Shown one piece after another: positions 1-8,887 of a DNA stretch of 64,000 nucleotides. The DNA lies in the NCBI RefSeq assembly GCF_016921195.1, contig NZ_JAFGYF010000003.1:62001-126000 (forward strand). Direction: 5' to 3'. Position 1 is the first letter of the stretch, and each line of letters begins with the position of its first letter. The translations under genes were made by a program, and so were the position numbers. Source of the stretch: Cellulosimicrobium cellulans. GTDB lineage: Bacteria > Actinomycetota > Actinomycetes > Actinomycetales > Cellulomonadaceae. Under the pieces are notes generated by a model. It did no database searches. It had not been told where the DNA came from and saw nothing but the letters and a program-made list of their open reading frames with translations.

Positions 1-51
1 GGCCGCACGCAGGGCGTCCTGGTCGACGACCTCGTCGAGGGCAGCGCATGA
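1..51 (+). CDS. Osmoprotectant ABC transporter ATP-binding protein, C-terminal end (partial)
   Basis: An open frame enters from the left edge and stops at TGA 49-51. Only the last 16 residues (GRTQGVLVDDLVEGSA) are visible, too few to identify by themselves. The stop overlaps the ATG of the next gene as ATGA. The two permeases and binding protein that follow leave the ATPase as the missing subunit of an OpuC/ProU-type importer, so the call rests on context. Confidence 0.55.
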   Translation, partial: GRTQGVLVDDLVEGSA

Positions 52-689
52 CCTGGGTCCTGGACAACCTCGACCTCATCGGCCGCCTCACCGTCGAGCA
101 CCTGCGCCAGTGCGTCGTGCCCGTCGTGCTGGGGTTCCTCGTCTCGATCCCGCTGGGCTGGCTCGCGTTCCGGTTCCGCCTCACGCGGGGGCTCGTGCTC
201 ACCCTCGTCGGGCTGCTCTACACGATCCCGTCGCTCGCGCTGTTCGCGCTGCTCCCGCCTCTGCTCGGCATCAGCTTCCTGTCCGAGGTGAACCTGGTCG
301 TCGCGCTGACGGTCTACGCCGTGGCGATCATGACGCGGTTCGTCGCCGACGCCCTGGCGTCGGTCGACCCGACGGTCCGGCAGGCGGCCCTCGCCGTGGG
401 GTACGGGCCGTGGCGGCGCTTCTGGCAGGTCGACCTGCCGCTCGCCGGCCCGGTCGTGCTCGCCGGGCTGCGCGTCACCGCCGTCTCGACCATCTCGCTC
501 GCGACGGTCGGCATCCTCATCGGGATCGACAACCTCGGCTACCTCTTCACCAACGGCTACCAGCGGCAGATCGTCGCGGAGATCCTCGCCGGCGTCGTCG
601 CGGTCGTCGTCATCGCCCTGCTGGTCGACCTGCTGCTCGTGCTCGCCGGGCGAGCGGTCATGCCCTGGTCTCGGAAGGCGCGCGCATGA
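48..689 (+). CDS. Osmoprotectant (glycine betaine/choline type) ABC transporter permease 1
   Basis: This 213-residue membrane protein belongs to the binding-protein-dependent permease family (ProW/OpuBB type). Hydrophobic segments lie near residues 21-41, 48-70, 82-100, 140-160 and 179-201. The cytoplasmic EAA loop, which contacts the ATPase, is at about 112-131 (RQAALAVGYGPWRRF). It would form one half of the channel importing a compatible solute. ATG at 48 overlaps the previous stop, and its own stop overlaps the next ATG, so the genes are probably translationally coupled. The exact substrate cannot be read from the sequence. Confidence 0.9.
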   Translation: MTWVLDNLDLIGRLTVEHLRQCVVPVVLGFLVSIPLGWLAFRFRLTRGLVLTLVGLLYTIPSLALFALLPPLLGISFLSEVNLVVALTVYAVAIMTRFVADALASVDPTVRQAALAVGYGPWRRFWQVDLPLAGPVVLAGLRVTAVSTISLATVGILIGIDNLGYLFTNGYQRQIVAEILAGVVAVVVIALLVDLLLVLAGRAVMPWSRKARA

Positions 690-1420
690 ACCTCTTCTCC
701 GACGCGATCGCCTGGATCTTCTCGCCCGACCGGCTGACCGGCGCGCTCCCGCTCCCGGAGGCGATCTGGACCCACCTCGCGTTCACGTTCGTCTCGGTGC
801 TCATCGCCGCGGTGATCGCGATCCCGGCGGGCTGGGTCATCGGCCACACGGGGCGGGGCCGGGAGCTCGCGGTCGCCCTCTCGGGCGCGGCCCGCGCCGT
901 GCCGTCGTTCGGGCTCGTCCTGCTCCTCGTCCTCCTCCTCGGCGTGACGCACAAGGTCGCCGCGTCCACGACGGCGTTCGTCCTCCTCGCGATCCCGCCG
1001 ATCCTCGCGGGCGCGTACGCGGGCGTGGAGGCCGTCGAGCGGCGCGTGGTCGACGGCGCCCGCTCCGTCGGCATGACCGGGTGGCAGGTGCTCTTCCAGG
1101 CCGAGGTGCCGCTCGGGCTCCCGCTGCTCATCGGCGGGCTGCGCTCCGCGACGCTCCAGGTCGTCGCGACCGTGACCCTCGCGGGGTACGTCGGCAACTG
1201 GGGCCTGGGCTTCTACATCGTGCAGGGCATCCAGATCCGCGACTTCTCCCAGATCCTCGGCGCCGCCCTCGTGATCGTCGTCCTGGCCGTCGTGCTCGAC
1301 GCGCTCTTCGCGATCCTCCAGCGCGTCGTCGTGCCGCGCGGGGTGACTGCCGGCCGCTCCCCGGACGACGACCCTGCCCGGCGACGGCGTCGCCGAGCGC
1401 CCGAACCGACCACCGCCTGA
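686..1420 (+). CDS. Osmoprotectant ABC transporter permease 2
   Basis: This is the second permease of the importer, 244 residues, with the family EAA loop at about 122-145 (DGARSVGMTGWQVLFQAEVP) and several membrane segments. The ATG at 686 overlaps the upstream stop (687-689). A longer upstream extension of the frame is the shadow of the first permease and was rejected. The C-terminal tail from about residue 222 is basic and low in complexity, and probably cytoplasmic. Two different permeases plus a lipoprotein receptor is the OpuC/OsmU arrangement. Confidence 0.9.
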   Translation: MNLFSDAIAWIFSPDRLTGALPLPEAIWTHLAFTFVSVLIAAVIAIPAGWVIGHTGRGRELAVALSGAARAVPSFGLVLLLVLLLGVTHKVAASTTAFVLLAIPPILAGAYAGVEAVERRVVDGARSVGMTGWQVLFQAEVPLGLPLLIGGLRSATLQVVATVTLAGYVGNWGLGFYIVQGIQIRDFSQILGAALVIVVLAVVLDALFAILQRVVVPRGVTAGRSPDDDPARRRRRRAPEPTTA

Positions 1421-1510
1421 CACGCGCGGAGCCCCGACCGCACCGCCCTGCCCCAGCAGACCCACCCAGAACCTCCCGGCCCCCGGGACGGCCCTCAGAA
1501 AGGCAGACAC

Positions 1511-2428
1511 ATGCGCACCACCCGACGCACCGCCGCCCTCGTCGCCGCCGCGGCGACCGCCGTCCTCACGCTCACCGCCTGCGGCGGCGGGTCCGACCCG
1601 CTCGACGCGGGCACCGGGACGTCCGACGGCGGCGCCTCGTCCGACACCATCGTCGTCGGCTCCCAGGCCTACTACTCGAACGAGATCATCGCCGAGATCT
1701 ACGCCCAGGCCCTGGAGGCCGAGGGCTTCACGGTCGAGCGCAACTTCTCGATCGGCCAGCGCGACGCCTACATGCCCGCCCTGGAGAGCGGCGAGGTGCA
1801 GCTCTTCCCCGAGTACACGGGCAACCTGCTGCAGTTCTTCGACCCGGAGACCACGGCGACGTCGCCCGACGACGTGTACGCCGCCCTCCAGGAGGCGCTG
1901 CCCGACGGGCTCACGGTCCTCGACCAGTCGAGCGCGACGGACCAGGACTCCTACAACGTCACCGAGGCGTTCGCGACGGAGAACGACCTGACGAGCATCG
2001 CCGACCTCGCGGGCCTGGACGTGCCGCTCACGCTCGGCGGTCCCGCGGAGCTCGAGCAGCGGCCCTACGGCCCGCAGGGGCTCAAGGACGTGTACGGCGT
2101 CGACGTCTCGTTCGTCGCGACCGGCGACACGACCGTGCAGGACCTCGTCGCCGGAACGGTGAACGTCGCGAACGTGTTCAGCGCCGATCCGCGCATCCAG
2201 ACCGAGAAGCTCGTCACGCTCGAGGACCCCGAGGGCCTGTTCCTCGCCTCGAACGTCGTGCCGCTCGTCAACGCGGACATCGCCGACGAGATCGCGGACG
2301 TCATCAACCCGGTCAGCGAGGCGCTCACGCCCGAGGGCCTCGTCGCCCTCAACGTGGAGTCCACAGAGGACCAGCGCTCGCCCGAGGACATCGCGGCCGA
2401 CTGGCTGTCCGAGAACGGCCTCGCCTGA
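1511..2428 (+). CDS. Glycine betaine/choline-type substrate-binding lipoprotein
   Basis: This 305-residue protein starts with a basic N-terminus, a hydrophobic stretch and a lipobox LTAC with Cys24, so it should be lipid-anchored outside the membrane. The mature part (from about residue 48, IVVGSQAYYSNEIIAEIYAQ) matches the OpuAC/ProX/OsmF-type receptor family for quaternary ammonium osmolytes. An AAAGG ribosome site precedes the ATG. It lies 90 bp after permease 2 and ends the operon, with a strong hairpin just downstream. Glycine betaine, choline or a related betaine is the likely ligand. Confidence 0.9.
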   Translation: MRTTRRTAALVAAAATAVLTLTACGGGSDPLDAGTGTSDGGASSDTIVVGSQAYYSNEIIAEIYAQALEAEGFTVERNFSIGQRDAYMPALESGEVQLFPEYTGNLLQFFDPETTATSPDDVYAALQEALPDGLTVLDQSSATDQDSYNVTEAFATENDLTSIADLAGLDVPLTLGGPAELEQRPYGPQGLKDVYGVDVSFVATGDTTVQDLVAGTVNVANVFSADPRIQTEKLVTLEDPEGLFLASNVVPLVNADIADEIADVINPVSEALTPEGLVALNVESTEDQRSPEDIAADWLSENGLA

Positions 2429-2458
2429 GCTCCGGCCCCGCCTCACCTCCGGCACCGC

Positions 2459-2502
2459 GCGACCGTGGCCCCGTCCCGACGTCGGGGCGGGGCCACGGTC
2501 GC
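2459..2502. terminator. Bidirectional hairpin terminator
   Basis: A perfect 15-bp stem (GCGACCGTGGCCCCG and its complement) with a 14-nt loop lies between two convergent genes: the osmolyte-binding protein on + and the ATP-grasp protein on -. It can serve both strands. There is no strong T run, as is common in high-G+C actinobacteria. Confidence 0.8.
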
Positions 2503-2525
2503 ACGCCTCGGAGGGACCCGACGGA

Positions 2526-3449
2526 TCAGCGCGCGACGCGCGCGGCGATCGCGTCGGCGAACCGGTCCAGCGACCCGGGCGCGAGCGCGAGGAACAGCGA
2601 CGGCTCCGTGAGCTCGAGCTCGATGACGACGACGCCGCCGTCGTTGCCCGTCACGACGTCGACGCGCGCGTAGAGGAAGCTCGCCACGTCCCCGCCGCCG
2701 ACCGAGCCGGCGGCGACCGCGAGCGCCCGGCGCGCGACGTCGAGCTGCTCCTCGGTCGCGGTGAACGGGCTCATCTCCTCCTGCTGGTACAGGCCGCGCG
2801 TCGGGCGGTGCGGCCCGGTGAGCAGCGCGTTCTTGCGCACGGCGTGGGAGAACTCGCCGTCGACGAAGACCAGCCCCGTCTCCCCCGCGGTGTCGACGCT
2901 CGTCACGTACGGCTGGACCATGACCTCGCGGCCCGAGACCAGCAGGTTCTTCGCGTGCTGGATCGCCAGCCCGCGCGAGTGCGCCTCGCCCGCCTGGTAC
3001 CGGCCCGTGTCCTTGGCACCCGCGCTCACGACGGGCTTGATGACGAAGTCGCCCTGGGCGGGCAGACGCGTGTGGATCGCGCGCGAGGAGAGGTTGCGCG
3101 CGGGGTCGAGCCACAGCGTGGGGATGACGGGGATGCCCGCTCCCTCGAGCTCGCGCAGGTAACCCTTGTCGGTGTTCCAGCGCAGCACGGCTTCCGCGTT
3201 GAGGATGCGCGGGACGCGCGCCGCCCACGCGACGAACTCGTCGCGGCGGGCCGAGTAGTCCCACGTCGAGCGCACGACGACGGCGTCGAACGCGCTCCAG
3301 TCGACGTCCGGGTCGTCCCAGACGGCGGGCTGCGCGGCGACGCCGCGGGCGTCGAGCGCGCGCACGAGCGGTGCGTCGTCGGGGTCGAGGTGCGGCAGGA
3401 CGGAGCACGTCGCGAGGGCGACGCGCGGGGCGGAGGTCTCGGTCGTCAC
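2526..3449 (-). CDS. ATP-grasp domain protein
   Basis: This 307-residue protein resembles RimK/glutathione-synthetase-like ATP-grasp ligases. An N-terminal preATP-grasp part (to about residue 110) precedes the ATP-grasp fold. GDFVIKPVVSAGAKDTGRY near 135-153 is the nucleotide-binding strand and small-loop region, and the acidic VVIELELTEPSLF stretch near the C-terminus is the metal-binding motif. Such enzymes join a carboxylate to an amine through an acyl phosphate; the substrate is unknown. It stands alone, convergent with the osmolyte operon and downstream of a flavin oxidoreductase on the same strand. ATG start. Confidence 0.75.
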   Translation of the reverse strand: MTTETSAPRVALATCSVLPHLDPDDAPLVRALDARGVAAQPAVWDDPDVDWSAFDAVVVRSTWDYSARRDEFVAWAARVPRILNAEAVLRWNTDKGYLRELEGAGIPVIPTLWLDPARNLSSRAIHTRLPAQGDFVIKPVVSAGAKDTGRYQAGEAHSRGLAIQHAKNLLVSGREVMVQPYVTSVDTAGETGLVFVDGEFSHAVRKNALLTGPHRPTRGLYQQEEMSPFTATEEQLDVARRALAVAAGSVGGGDVASFLYARVDVVTGNDGGVVVIELELTEPSLFLALAPGSLDRFADAIAARVAR

Positions 3450-3512
3450 GCCCCGAGCCTAGGCGACCTCGCCCGCGCACGGGCAGCGTTCCCGTGCGAC
3501 GCGCTTGAGCTG

Positions 3513-5093
3513 CTACAGCCCGTACTCCTCGAGGAAGCGCAGCCAGACCTCGCTCACCGTCGGGTACGACGGCACCGCGTGCCACAGGCGACGCAGCGGC
3601 ACCTCGCCCACGACGGCGATCGTCGCAGCGTGCAGCATCTCGGCCGCGTCCGGGCCGACGAAGGTGGCCCCGACGACGACCTCCCGCGCGGCGTCGACCA
3701 CGAGCTGGGCGCTGCCGGCGTAGCCCTCGGCGCGCACGGCGGCGCCGGAGACGTTCGCGAGGTCGTACCGCACGACCCGCACGTCGATCCCGGCCTCGCG
3801 CGCGGACGCCTCGGTGTGCCCGACGGCCGCGACCTCGGGGCGCGTGAACACCACCTGCGGCGACGCGACGCCGTCGGCCGTCGCGGCGAACCGCGACCAC
3901 GGGTCGGGCGTCGACCCGACGGCGGGCGGGCGCTCCCCCGCCGTCGGCGCCCCGTCGGCGTCCGGGTCGCCGAAGCGGGCCGCGACGACGTCGCCCGCGA
4001 CCCGGGCCTGGTACTTGCCCTGGTGCGTGGTCGCGACGCGTCCGGTGACGTCGCCCGCGGCGTACAACCAGCCGCCGCCGTCCTCGGAGCCGGCCGGTGC
4101 CACCCCTCGGACGAGCATCGTGTCGTCGACGTCGAGCGCGCGCCCCGGGACGAGCCCGACCGCCTCGACGCCGAGGTCGTGGGTCCGCGGGACCCGGCCG
4201 GTCGCCACGAGCACCCGCTCCGCGGTCACAGGCGACACGTCGGGCGCCTCGTCGGCGCCGGCCTCGCTCCGCCGCGACCCGACGGCCGAGAGCGTGAGGC
4301 GCACCCCGCCGTCGGGCAGCGCCTCGGCCGACTCGGCACCCACGCCGAGCCGCACGTCGACGCCGAGCTCCCGCAGCGACGCGGCCACCGCTTCGCCCGC
4401 CCAGGGTTCGGTGCGCCCGAGCAGGCCGCCGCGCGCCAGGACGGTGACGCGGGACCCGAGGTCGGCGAACGCGACGGCCATCTCCGTCGCGACGACGCCC
4501 CCGCCCACGATGGCGATCGACTCCGGGACCTCCTCGACCGCCGTCGCCTCGCGGCTGGTCCACGGGTTGACGTCGGCGAGGCCGGGCACGTCGGGGAGCA
4601 CGGGCACGCTGCCCGTCGCGACGACGACCGCATGCCGGGCCGCGAGGCGCCGTGCGCGCGGGAGGTCGTCGGGGTCGGCGTCCGACTCCTCCGGGACGAC
4701 CTCGACGAGGCGTGGCCCGACGAGACGCCCGAGTCCGCGCACGAGCGCGATCCCCGCCCCTTCGACCCAGGAGACCTGCCCCGCGTCGTCCCAGTCCGCG
4801 ACCATGGCGTCGCGACGCGCGAGGACCGTGCGGACGTCGAGGTCGTCCTCGACGCCGACCCCGGGCACACCCTGCGCCTCGGCGCGTACCGCGCCCGGGC
4901 GCAGGAGGGTCTTGGAGGGGATGCACGCCCAGTACGAGCACTCGCCCCCCACGAGCTCGGCCTCGACGAGCGCGACGCTCAGGCCCGTGCGCCCGGCACG
5001 GTCGGCGACGTTCTCGCCGACGGGCCCGCCGCCGATCACGATCACGTCGTAGGTCTCGTCGCGCGCGGTCTCCTGCTGCGGGTCGGTCGTCAT
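3513..5093 (-). CDS. Class I pyridine nucleotide-disulfide oxidoreductase (dihydrolipoamide dehydrogenase/mercuric reductase-like)
   Basis: This 526-residue FAD enzyme has an N-terminal Rossmann motif (VIGGGPVGENVA, 19-30), a redox-active disulfide (GGECSYWACIPSK, Cys52 and Cys57) and a second NAD(P)-binding GxGxxG near residue 190 (AIVGGGVVATEMA). The dimerisation domain ends with SYPTVSE. In dihydrolipoamide dehydrogenases and glutathione reductases a catalytic His precedes PT; here it is Tyr, as in some MerA/transhydrogenase relatives. The substrate is therefore uncertain. The start at 5093 removes a 39-residue basic extension that lacks family similarity. Confidence 0.85.
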   Translation of the reverse strand: MTTDPQQETARDETYDVIVIGGGPVGENVADRAGRTGLSVALVEAELVGGECSYWACIPSKTLLRPGAVRAEAQGVPGVGVEDDLDVRTVLARRDAMVADWDDAGQVSWVEGAGIALVRGLGRLVGPRLVEVVPEESDADPDDLPRARRLAARHAVVVATGSVPVLPDVPGLADVNPWTSREATAVEEVPESIAIVGGGVVATEMAVAFADLGSRVTVLARGGLLGRTEPWAGEAVAASLRELGVDVRLGVGAESAEALPDGGVRLTLSAVGSRRSEAGADEAPDVSPVTAERVLVATGRVPRTHDLGVEAVGLVPGRALDVDDTMLVRGVAPAGSEDGGGWLYAAGDVTGRVATTHQGKYQARVAGDVVAARFGDPDADGAPTAGERPPAVGSTPDPWSRFAATADGVASPQVVFTRPEVAAVGHTEASAREAGIDVRVVRYDLANVSGAAVRAEGYAGSAQLVVDAAREVVVGATFVGPDAAEMLHAATIAVVGEVPLRRLWHAVPSYPTVSEVWLRFLEEYGL

Positions 5094-5146
5094 GGGGCCA
5101 TCCTCACGCGGGCTCGCGCTCGCTGCCCAGCGGGACGGCAACGGGA

Positions 5147-5713
5147 TCAGGCGACGCGTGCCTCCTCGAGCCGGTCGAGGACCTGCCGCACGGTCTCGGC
5201 GACGGTCCACCCCGTGGTGTCGAGGTGCAGTCCGCCCGGCGTCGCGCGAGCGGCCGCCGCGAACTCGTCGGGCGTCCAGGCCCCGTACGCCTGCTTGTGC
5301 CGGCCCGCGTCGCGCGCCGCGAGGGTCGCGGCGTCAGGCGTGAGCACGACGGCGTAGCACGGGCGCGTGCGCACGCGCGCCGTGAAGCGCTCCAGGTCGG
5401 GACCGAGCAGGATGTCTTGGACGACGGCGGCCACGCCCGCAGCCGCGTACGTGTCCGCGGCCTGGGCCGCCAGCGCCTGCCGCAGGTCGAGCTGGGCTCG
5501 GGCCGTGGCCGACAGGGGCGGCGCCATCGAGGCCTGCCCGCTCACGAGGAACCGACGGAACATGTCGCCGCGCACGTGCGCCGCCAGCGGGAACGTCCGG
5601 GCGAGCGCGTCGGCGACGGTCGACTTGCCCGAGGCCATCGCCCCGGTGACGACGAGGACCGGCGCCGGCGCGCCCGCCGGACCGACGAGGGCGGGCGGGG
5701 TCGCGGACGTCAT
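5147..5713 (-). CDS. AAA-family ATPase/small-molecule kinase-like protein
   Basis: This 188-residue P-loop protein has Walker A GAMASGKST at 24-32, close to the start. The rest (RGDMFRRF near 55, VVQDILLGPDLERF near 100) resembles chloramphenicol phosphotransferase-like or adenylylsulfate-kinase-like nucleotide kinases that phosphorylate small molecules. No substrate can be assigned. The ATG at 5713 was chosen because the upstream frame extension is a shadow rich in Arg and Pro. It lies 53 bp upstream of the disulfide oxidoreductase on the same strand. Confidence 0.7.
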   Translation of the reverse strand: MTSATPPALVGPAGAPAPVLVVTGAMASGKSTVADALARTFPLAAHVRGDMFRRFLVSGQASMAPPLSATARAQLDLRQALAAQAADTYAAAGVAAVVQDILLGPDLERFTARVRTRPCYAVVLTPDAATLAARDAGRHKQAYGAWTPDEFAAAARATPGGLHLDTTGWTVAETVRQVLDRLEEARVA

Positions 5714-5824
5714 GGCGCGACCGTACGTCGCGGGGCGTACCGACGGCGACGGGATTGCGGCGGGAGGCGACGTCGGAGCGGCGGGTTCGCGGCGCGAGGG
5801 TCGCGCGGGCGCGGCCCAGGTGCG

Positions 5825-5859
5825 GGATGCCCCCGGTCCGGACACGACCGGGGGCATCC
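5825..5859 (-). terminator. Hairpin terminator of the acetate symporter operon
   Basis: A perfect 14-bp stem (GGATGCCCCCGGTC and its complement) with a 7-nt loop lies 27 bp beyond the actP stop on the minus strand. It is well placed to end the DUF485-actP transcript. Confidence 0.8.
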
Positions 5860-5885
5860 GTCGAGCGGAGAGAGGAGCGCCCCCG

Positions 5886-7532
5886 CTAGTGCGTGACCGC
5901 CTTCTCGGCACCGGCGCCCGTGAGCGAGCGGACCTCCATCTCGGCGAACTTCTCCGGGTGCGGCTTCTCCTTACTGAGCAGCGTGCCGAGGATCCCGAGG
6001 AGGAAGGCGAGCGGGATCGAGACGATGCCGGGGTTGCTTAGCGGGAAGATCGCGAAGTCGATGTCGGCGTTCTTGATCATCGACAGGCTCGCGCCCGTCA
6101 CCGGGTCCACCTTGCCCGAGACGACGGGCGAGAACGCGATGAGCACGACGCACGAGATCAGCCCGCCGTACATGCTCCACAGCGCCCCGGACGTGTTGAA
6201 CCGCTTCCAGAACAGCGAGTAGAGGATCGTCGGCAGGTTGGCGCTCGCCGCGACCGCGAACGCGAGTGCCACGAGGAACGCCACGTTCTGGCCCTGCGCG
6301 AAGATGCCGCCGAGGATCGCGAGGATCCCGATGACGACGACCGTGATGCGCGCGACCTTGACCTCCCCGTCCGGCTTCACCTCGCCGCGCTTGATGACGT
6401 TGGCATAGATGTCGTGCGCGAAGCTCGCCGCCGCGGTGATCGTCAGGCCCGCCACGACGGCGAGGATCGTCGCGAACGCGACGGCGGAGATGAACCCGAG
6501 CAGGATCTCGCCCCCGAGGGCGAACGCGAGCAGCGGCGCCGCCGAGTTCACGCCGCCTGGTGCCGCGCTGATGGTCTCCGGCCCCACGAGCGCCCCGGCG
6601 CCGTAGCCGAGGACGAGCGTGAACAGGTAGAAGATGCCGATGAGCCAGATCGCCCAGACGACCGAGCGGCGCGCCTCCTTGGCCGACGGCACGGTGTAGA
6701 AGCGCATGAGCACGTGCGGCAGCCCGGCCGTGCCGAGCACGAGGGCCAGGGCGAGCGAGAGGAAGTCGAGCTTGGTCGTGCCCGTCGCGCCGTACTGCTT
6801 GCCCGGCTCGACGAGCGCCTCGCCACCCGGACCGGCCTTGTCGATCGCTCCCTGGAGCAGGTCGGACAGGTTGAAGCCGAACTTGGCGAGCACCCACACC
6901 GTCATGACGGCGGCGCCCGCGATGAGCAGCACGGCCTTGATGATCTGCACCCACGTGGTGCCCTTCATGCCGCCGACCAGGACGTAGAGGATCATGAGCG
7001 CCCCCACGACGGCGACGACGACGCTCTGTCCCGCGGTGGAGTCGACGCCGAGCAGCAGGGCCACGAGCCCGCCCGCGCCGGCCATCTGCGCGAGCAGGTA
7101 GAAGAACACGACGGCCAGGGTCGCGATCGCCGCCGCCATGCGCACGGGGCGCTGCCTGAGCCGGAACGACAGCACGTCCGCCATCGTGAACTTGCCCGTG
7201 TTGCGCAGCAGCTCGGCGACGAGCAGCAGCGCGACGAGCCACGCGACGAGGAACCCGATCGAGTAGAGGAAGCCGTCGTACCCGTTGATCGCGATGGCGC
7301 CGCAGATGCCGAGGAAGCTCGCGGCGGAGAGGTAGTCGCCCGCGATGGCGGTGCCGTTCTGCGGTCCGGTGAACGATCGTCCGCCCGCGTAGTAGTCCGC
7401 GGCGGACTTGTTCTGCCGCGACGCGCGCAGCACGATGACGAGCGTCACGGCGACGAAGACGCCGAAGATCGCGACGTTGACGACCGGGTTCCCGACGTCG
7501 GTGGCCTCAGCGGCCAGGAGGTGAGCGCTCAC
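5886..7532 (-). CDS. actP: Cation/acetate symporter (sodium:solute symporter family)
   Basis: This 548-residue integral membrane protein of the SSS family has about 13 hydrophobic segments and the ActP-type N-terminal region ADYYAGGRSFTGPQNGTAIAG. It should import acetate (possibly pyruvate or other short monocarboxylates) with a cation. The GTG at 7532-7530 overlaps the stop of the upstream DUF485 gene, so the two are probably coupled. DUF485 followed by actP is the arrangement known from E. coli yjcH-actP. The frame continues upstream of the GTG only as a shadow of the DUF485 gene. Confidence 0.93.
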   Translation of the reverse strand: MSAHLLAAEATDVGNPVVNVAIFGVFVAVTLVIVLRASRQNKSAADYYAGGRSFTGPQNGTAIAGDYLSAASFLGICGAIAINGYDGFLYSIGFLVAWLVALLLVAELLRNTGKFTMADVLSFRLRQRPVRMAAAIATLAVVFFYLLAQMAGAGGLVALLLGVDSTAGQSVVVAVVGALMILYVLVGGMKGTTWVQIIKAVLLIAGAAVMTVWVLAKFGFNLSDLLQGAIDKAGPGGEALVEPGKQYGATGTTKLDFLSLALALVLGTAGLPHVLMRFYTVPSAKEARRSVVWAIWLIGIFYLFTLVLGYGAGALVGPETISAAPGGVNSAAPLLAFALGGEILLGFISAVAFATILAVVAGLTITAAASFAHDIYANVIKRGEVKPDGEVKVARITVVVIGILAILGGIFAQGQNVAFLVALAFAVAASANLPTILYSLFWKRFNTSGALWSMYGGLISCVVLIAFSPVVSGKVDPVTGASLSMIKNADIDFAIFPLSNPGIVSIPLAFLLGILGTLLSKEKPHPEKFAEMEVRSLTGAGAEKAVTH

Positions 7533-7879
7533 AGTCCGTCCTCCTCGATCTCCCGGCGCAGCTCGTCCGCCGCGGCGTCGAAGCGCTTGTTGGCCCAGCG
7601 CGCGTAGATCATGGTGATCGCGAACGTGGACACGAACTGGCCGAGGCCGAAGAGCAGCCCCACCGTGATGTTCCCCCACACCCGGATGCTCATGAAGTCG
7701 TGCGCGTAGTTCGCCAGCAGGACGTAGACGAAGTACCACACGAGGAACAGCGCCGTCATCGGGAACACGAAGTTCCGGAAGCGTCGGCGCAGGTCCTGGA
7801 ACTCGGGCGAGCGTTGCACGCGCTGGTAGTCGGTCTCGTCGGCGGGCCCCGTTCCGGGGACGGCCGTCACGTCGGTCAT
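7529..7879 (-). CDS. DUF485 membrane protein (YjcH-like partner of ActP)
   Basis: This 116-residue protein has two transmembrane helices (about 35-57 and 68-95) and the FPMTALFLVWYFVYVLLANYA segment typical of DUF485. An ACGGAGG ribosome site lies just before the ATG at 7879. The family is almost always next to actP, though its role is not settled; a small accessory subunit is likely. Its stop overlaps the actP GTG. Confidence 0.88.
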   Translation of the reverse strand: MTDVTAVPGTGPADETDYQRVQRSPEFQDLRRRFRNFVFPMTALFLVWYFVYVLLANYAHDFMSIRVWGNITVGLLFGLGQFVSTFAITMIYARWANKRFDAAADELRREIEEDGL

Positions 7880-7990
7880 GACGCCTCCGTTGGCTCATTC
7901 CGTGGACTGACACAGAGCCCGCACCCGCAGACGGCCACCTGTCGACGCGACCGCACGCGACACTGCGTGCCCGGGGCGACGTTCCGCCCC

Positions 7991-8005
7991 CGGCACAATG
8001 TGCCG
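7991..8005. promoter_or_regulatory. Inverted repeat CGGCAC-AAT-GTGCCG, candidate operator
   Basis: A perfect 6-bp inverted repeat with a 3-nt centre lies about 110 bp upstream of the DUF485-actP start and about 60 bp beyond the trmB stop. Its size and position fit a dimeric regulator site for the acetate genes, but no regulator can be named. It could also be part of a weak terminator. Confidence 0.35.
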
Positions 8006-8064
8006 TAGATCACTTCTGTCCGCAAGGACTCCGCGCGGCCGGTCGGGAGCCGGGCCCCGACGCG

Positions 8065-8874
8065 TCAGACGCGCGCGTACTCCAGGTCGGTGATGACGCG
8101 GCCCGCCTTCTCGCCCTTGCGCTCGAACCCGGTGAGCACGCGCCCCGCGAAGCGCGGCGCGACGCCCCCCGGGCCGTGCACGTTGCGCAACCCCGGCGCG
8201 GCGTCGAGCACGTCGATCATCTGCTCGGCGTACTCGGCCCAGTCCGTGGCGAGCCGCAGTCTGCCGCCGGGCCGACCGTCGTCGCCCTCCTCCGGCGACC
8301 GCAGGACGCGCTCGGCGAGCGCCGCGAACGACGGCGTCACGAGGCGGCGCTTGTGATGGCGGGACTTGTGCCACGGGTCCGGGAAGAACACCCACAGCTC
8401 GTCGACGCTCCCCGCGGGCAGCGCCGTCGCCAGCAGCTCGGCCGCGTTCGCCTGGACCAGACGCACGTTCGTCAGGTCGCGCTGCGACGCGCGCAGCACG
8501 GTCTGCGCGAGGCCCGGGGTGTAGACCTCGACGGCGAGGAAGTTGGTGTCCGGCTCGCGCTCGGCCGCCGCGACCACGGCCTCGCCCTGGCCGGACCCGA
8601 TCTCCACGACGAGGCGCGCGTGGCGACCGAACGTCCCCGCGACGTCGAGCACGAAGTCGGGGTCGACGGACGTGCGCGCGACGTCGCGCGGCACGTCGAC
8701 GACGTAGCGGTCCCGGTGGGCGTCCCACGCGCGCTGCTGGCGCGGCGCGAGGCGCCCGCTGCGCCGGACGAACGACACGGGCTGGGTCCGGTAGCGCGGT
8801 CGGTCGCCGCCGGGCGTCACGGACGGCGCGTCGGTCGCGTGGGCGTCGAGGGTCTCGGGGGTCGGCTCGGGCAC
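8065..8874 (-). CDS. trmB: tRNA (guanine-N7-)-methyltransferase
   Basis: This 269-residue SAM-dependent enzyme methylates G46 in the variable loop of tRNAs. The SAM-binding VEIGSGQGEA motif is near residues 89-98. The diagnostic TrmB signature FFPDPWHKSRHHKRRL is near 165-180, and TDWAEYAEQM follows in the C-terminal part. The first ~45 residues are a poorly conserved, disordered extension common in actinobacterial homologues. A strong hairpin upstream separates it from the trpB-like gene on the same strand. Confidence 0.93.
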   Translation of the reverse strand: MPEPTPETLDAHATDAPSVTPGGDRPRYRTQPVSFVRRSGRLAPRQQRAWDAHRDRYVVDVPRDVARTSVDPDFVLDVAGTFGRHARLVVEIGSGQGEAVVAAAEREPDTNFLAVEVYTPGLAQTVLRASQRDLTNVRLVQANAAELLATALPAGSVDELWVFFPDPWHKSRHHKRRLVTPSFAALAERVLRSPEEGDDGRPGGRLRLATDWAEYAEQMIDVLDAAPGLRNVHGPGGVAPRFAGRVLTGFERKGEKAGRVITDLEYARV

Positions 8875-8887
8875 CGCACCAGGGTAC

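Noticed and set aside
557-2455. Long minus-strand open frame across the osmolyte operon
   Set aside because: High-G+C antisense shadow with Arg/Gly/Glu-rich low-complexity translation. The sense genes have clear family motifs.
7991-8005. CRP/GlxR-type cAMP site for actP
   Set aside because: The dyad CGGCAC-AAT-GTGCCG lacks the TGTGA-N6-TCACA core; only a generic operator is suggested.
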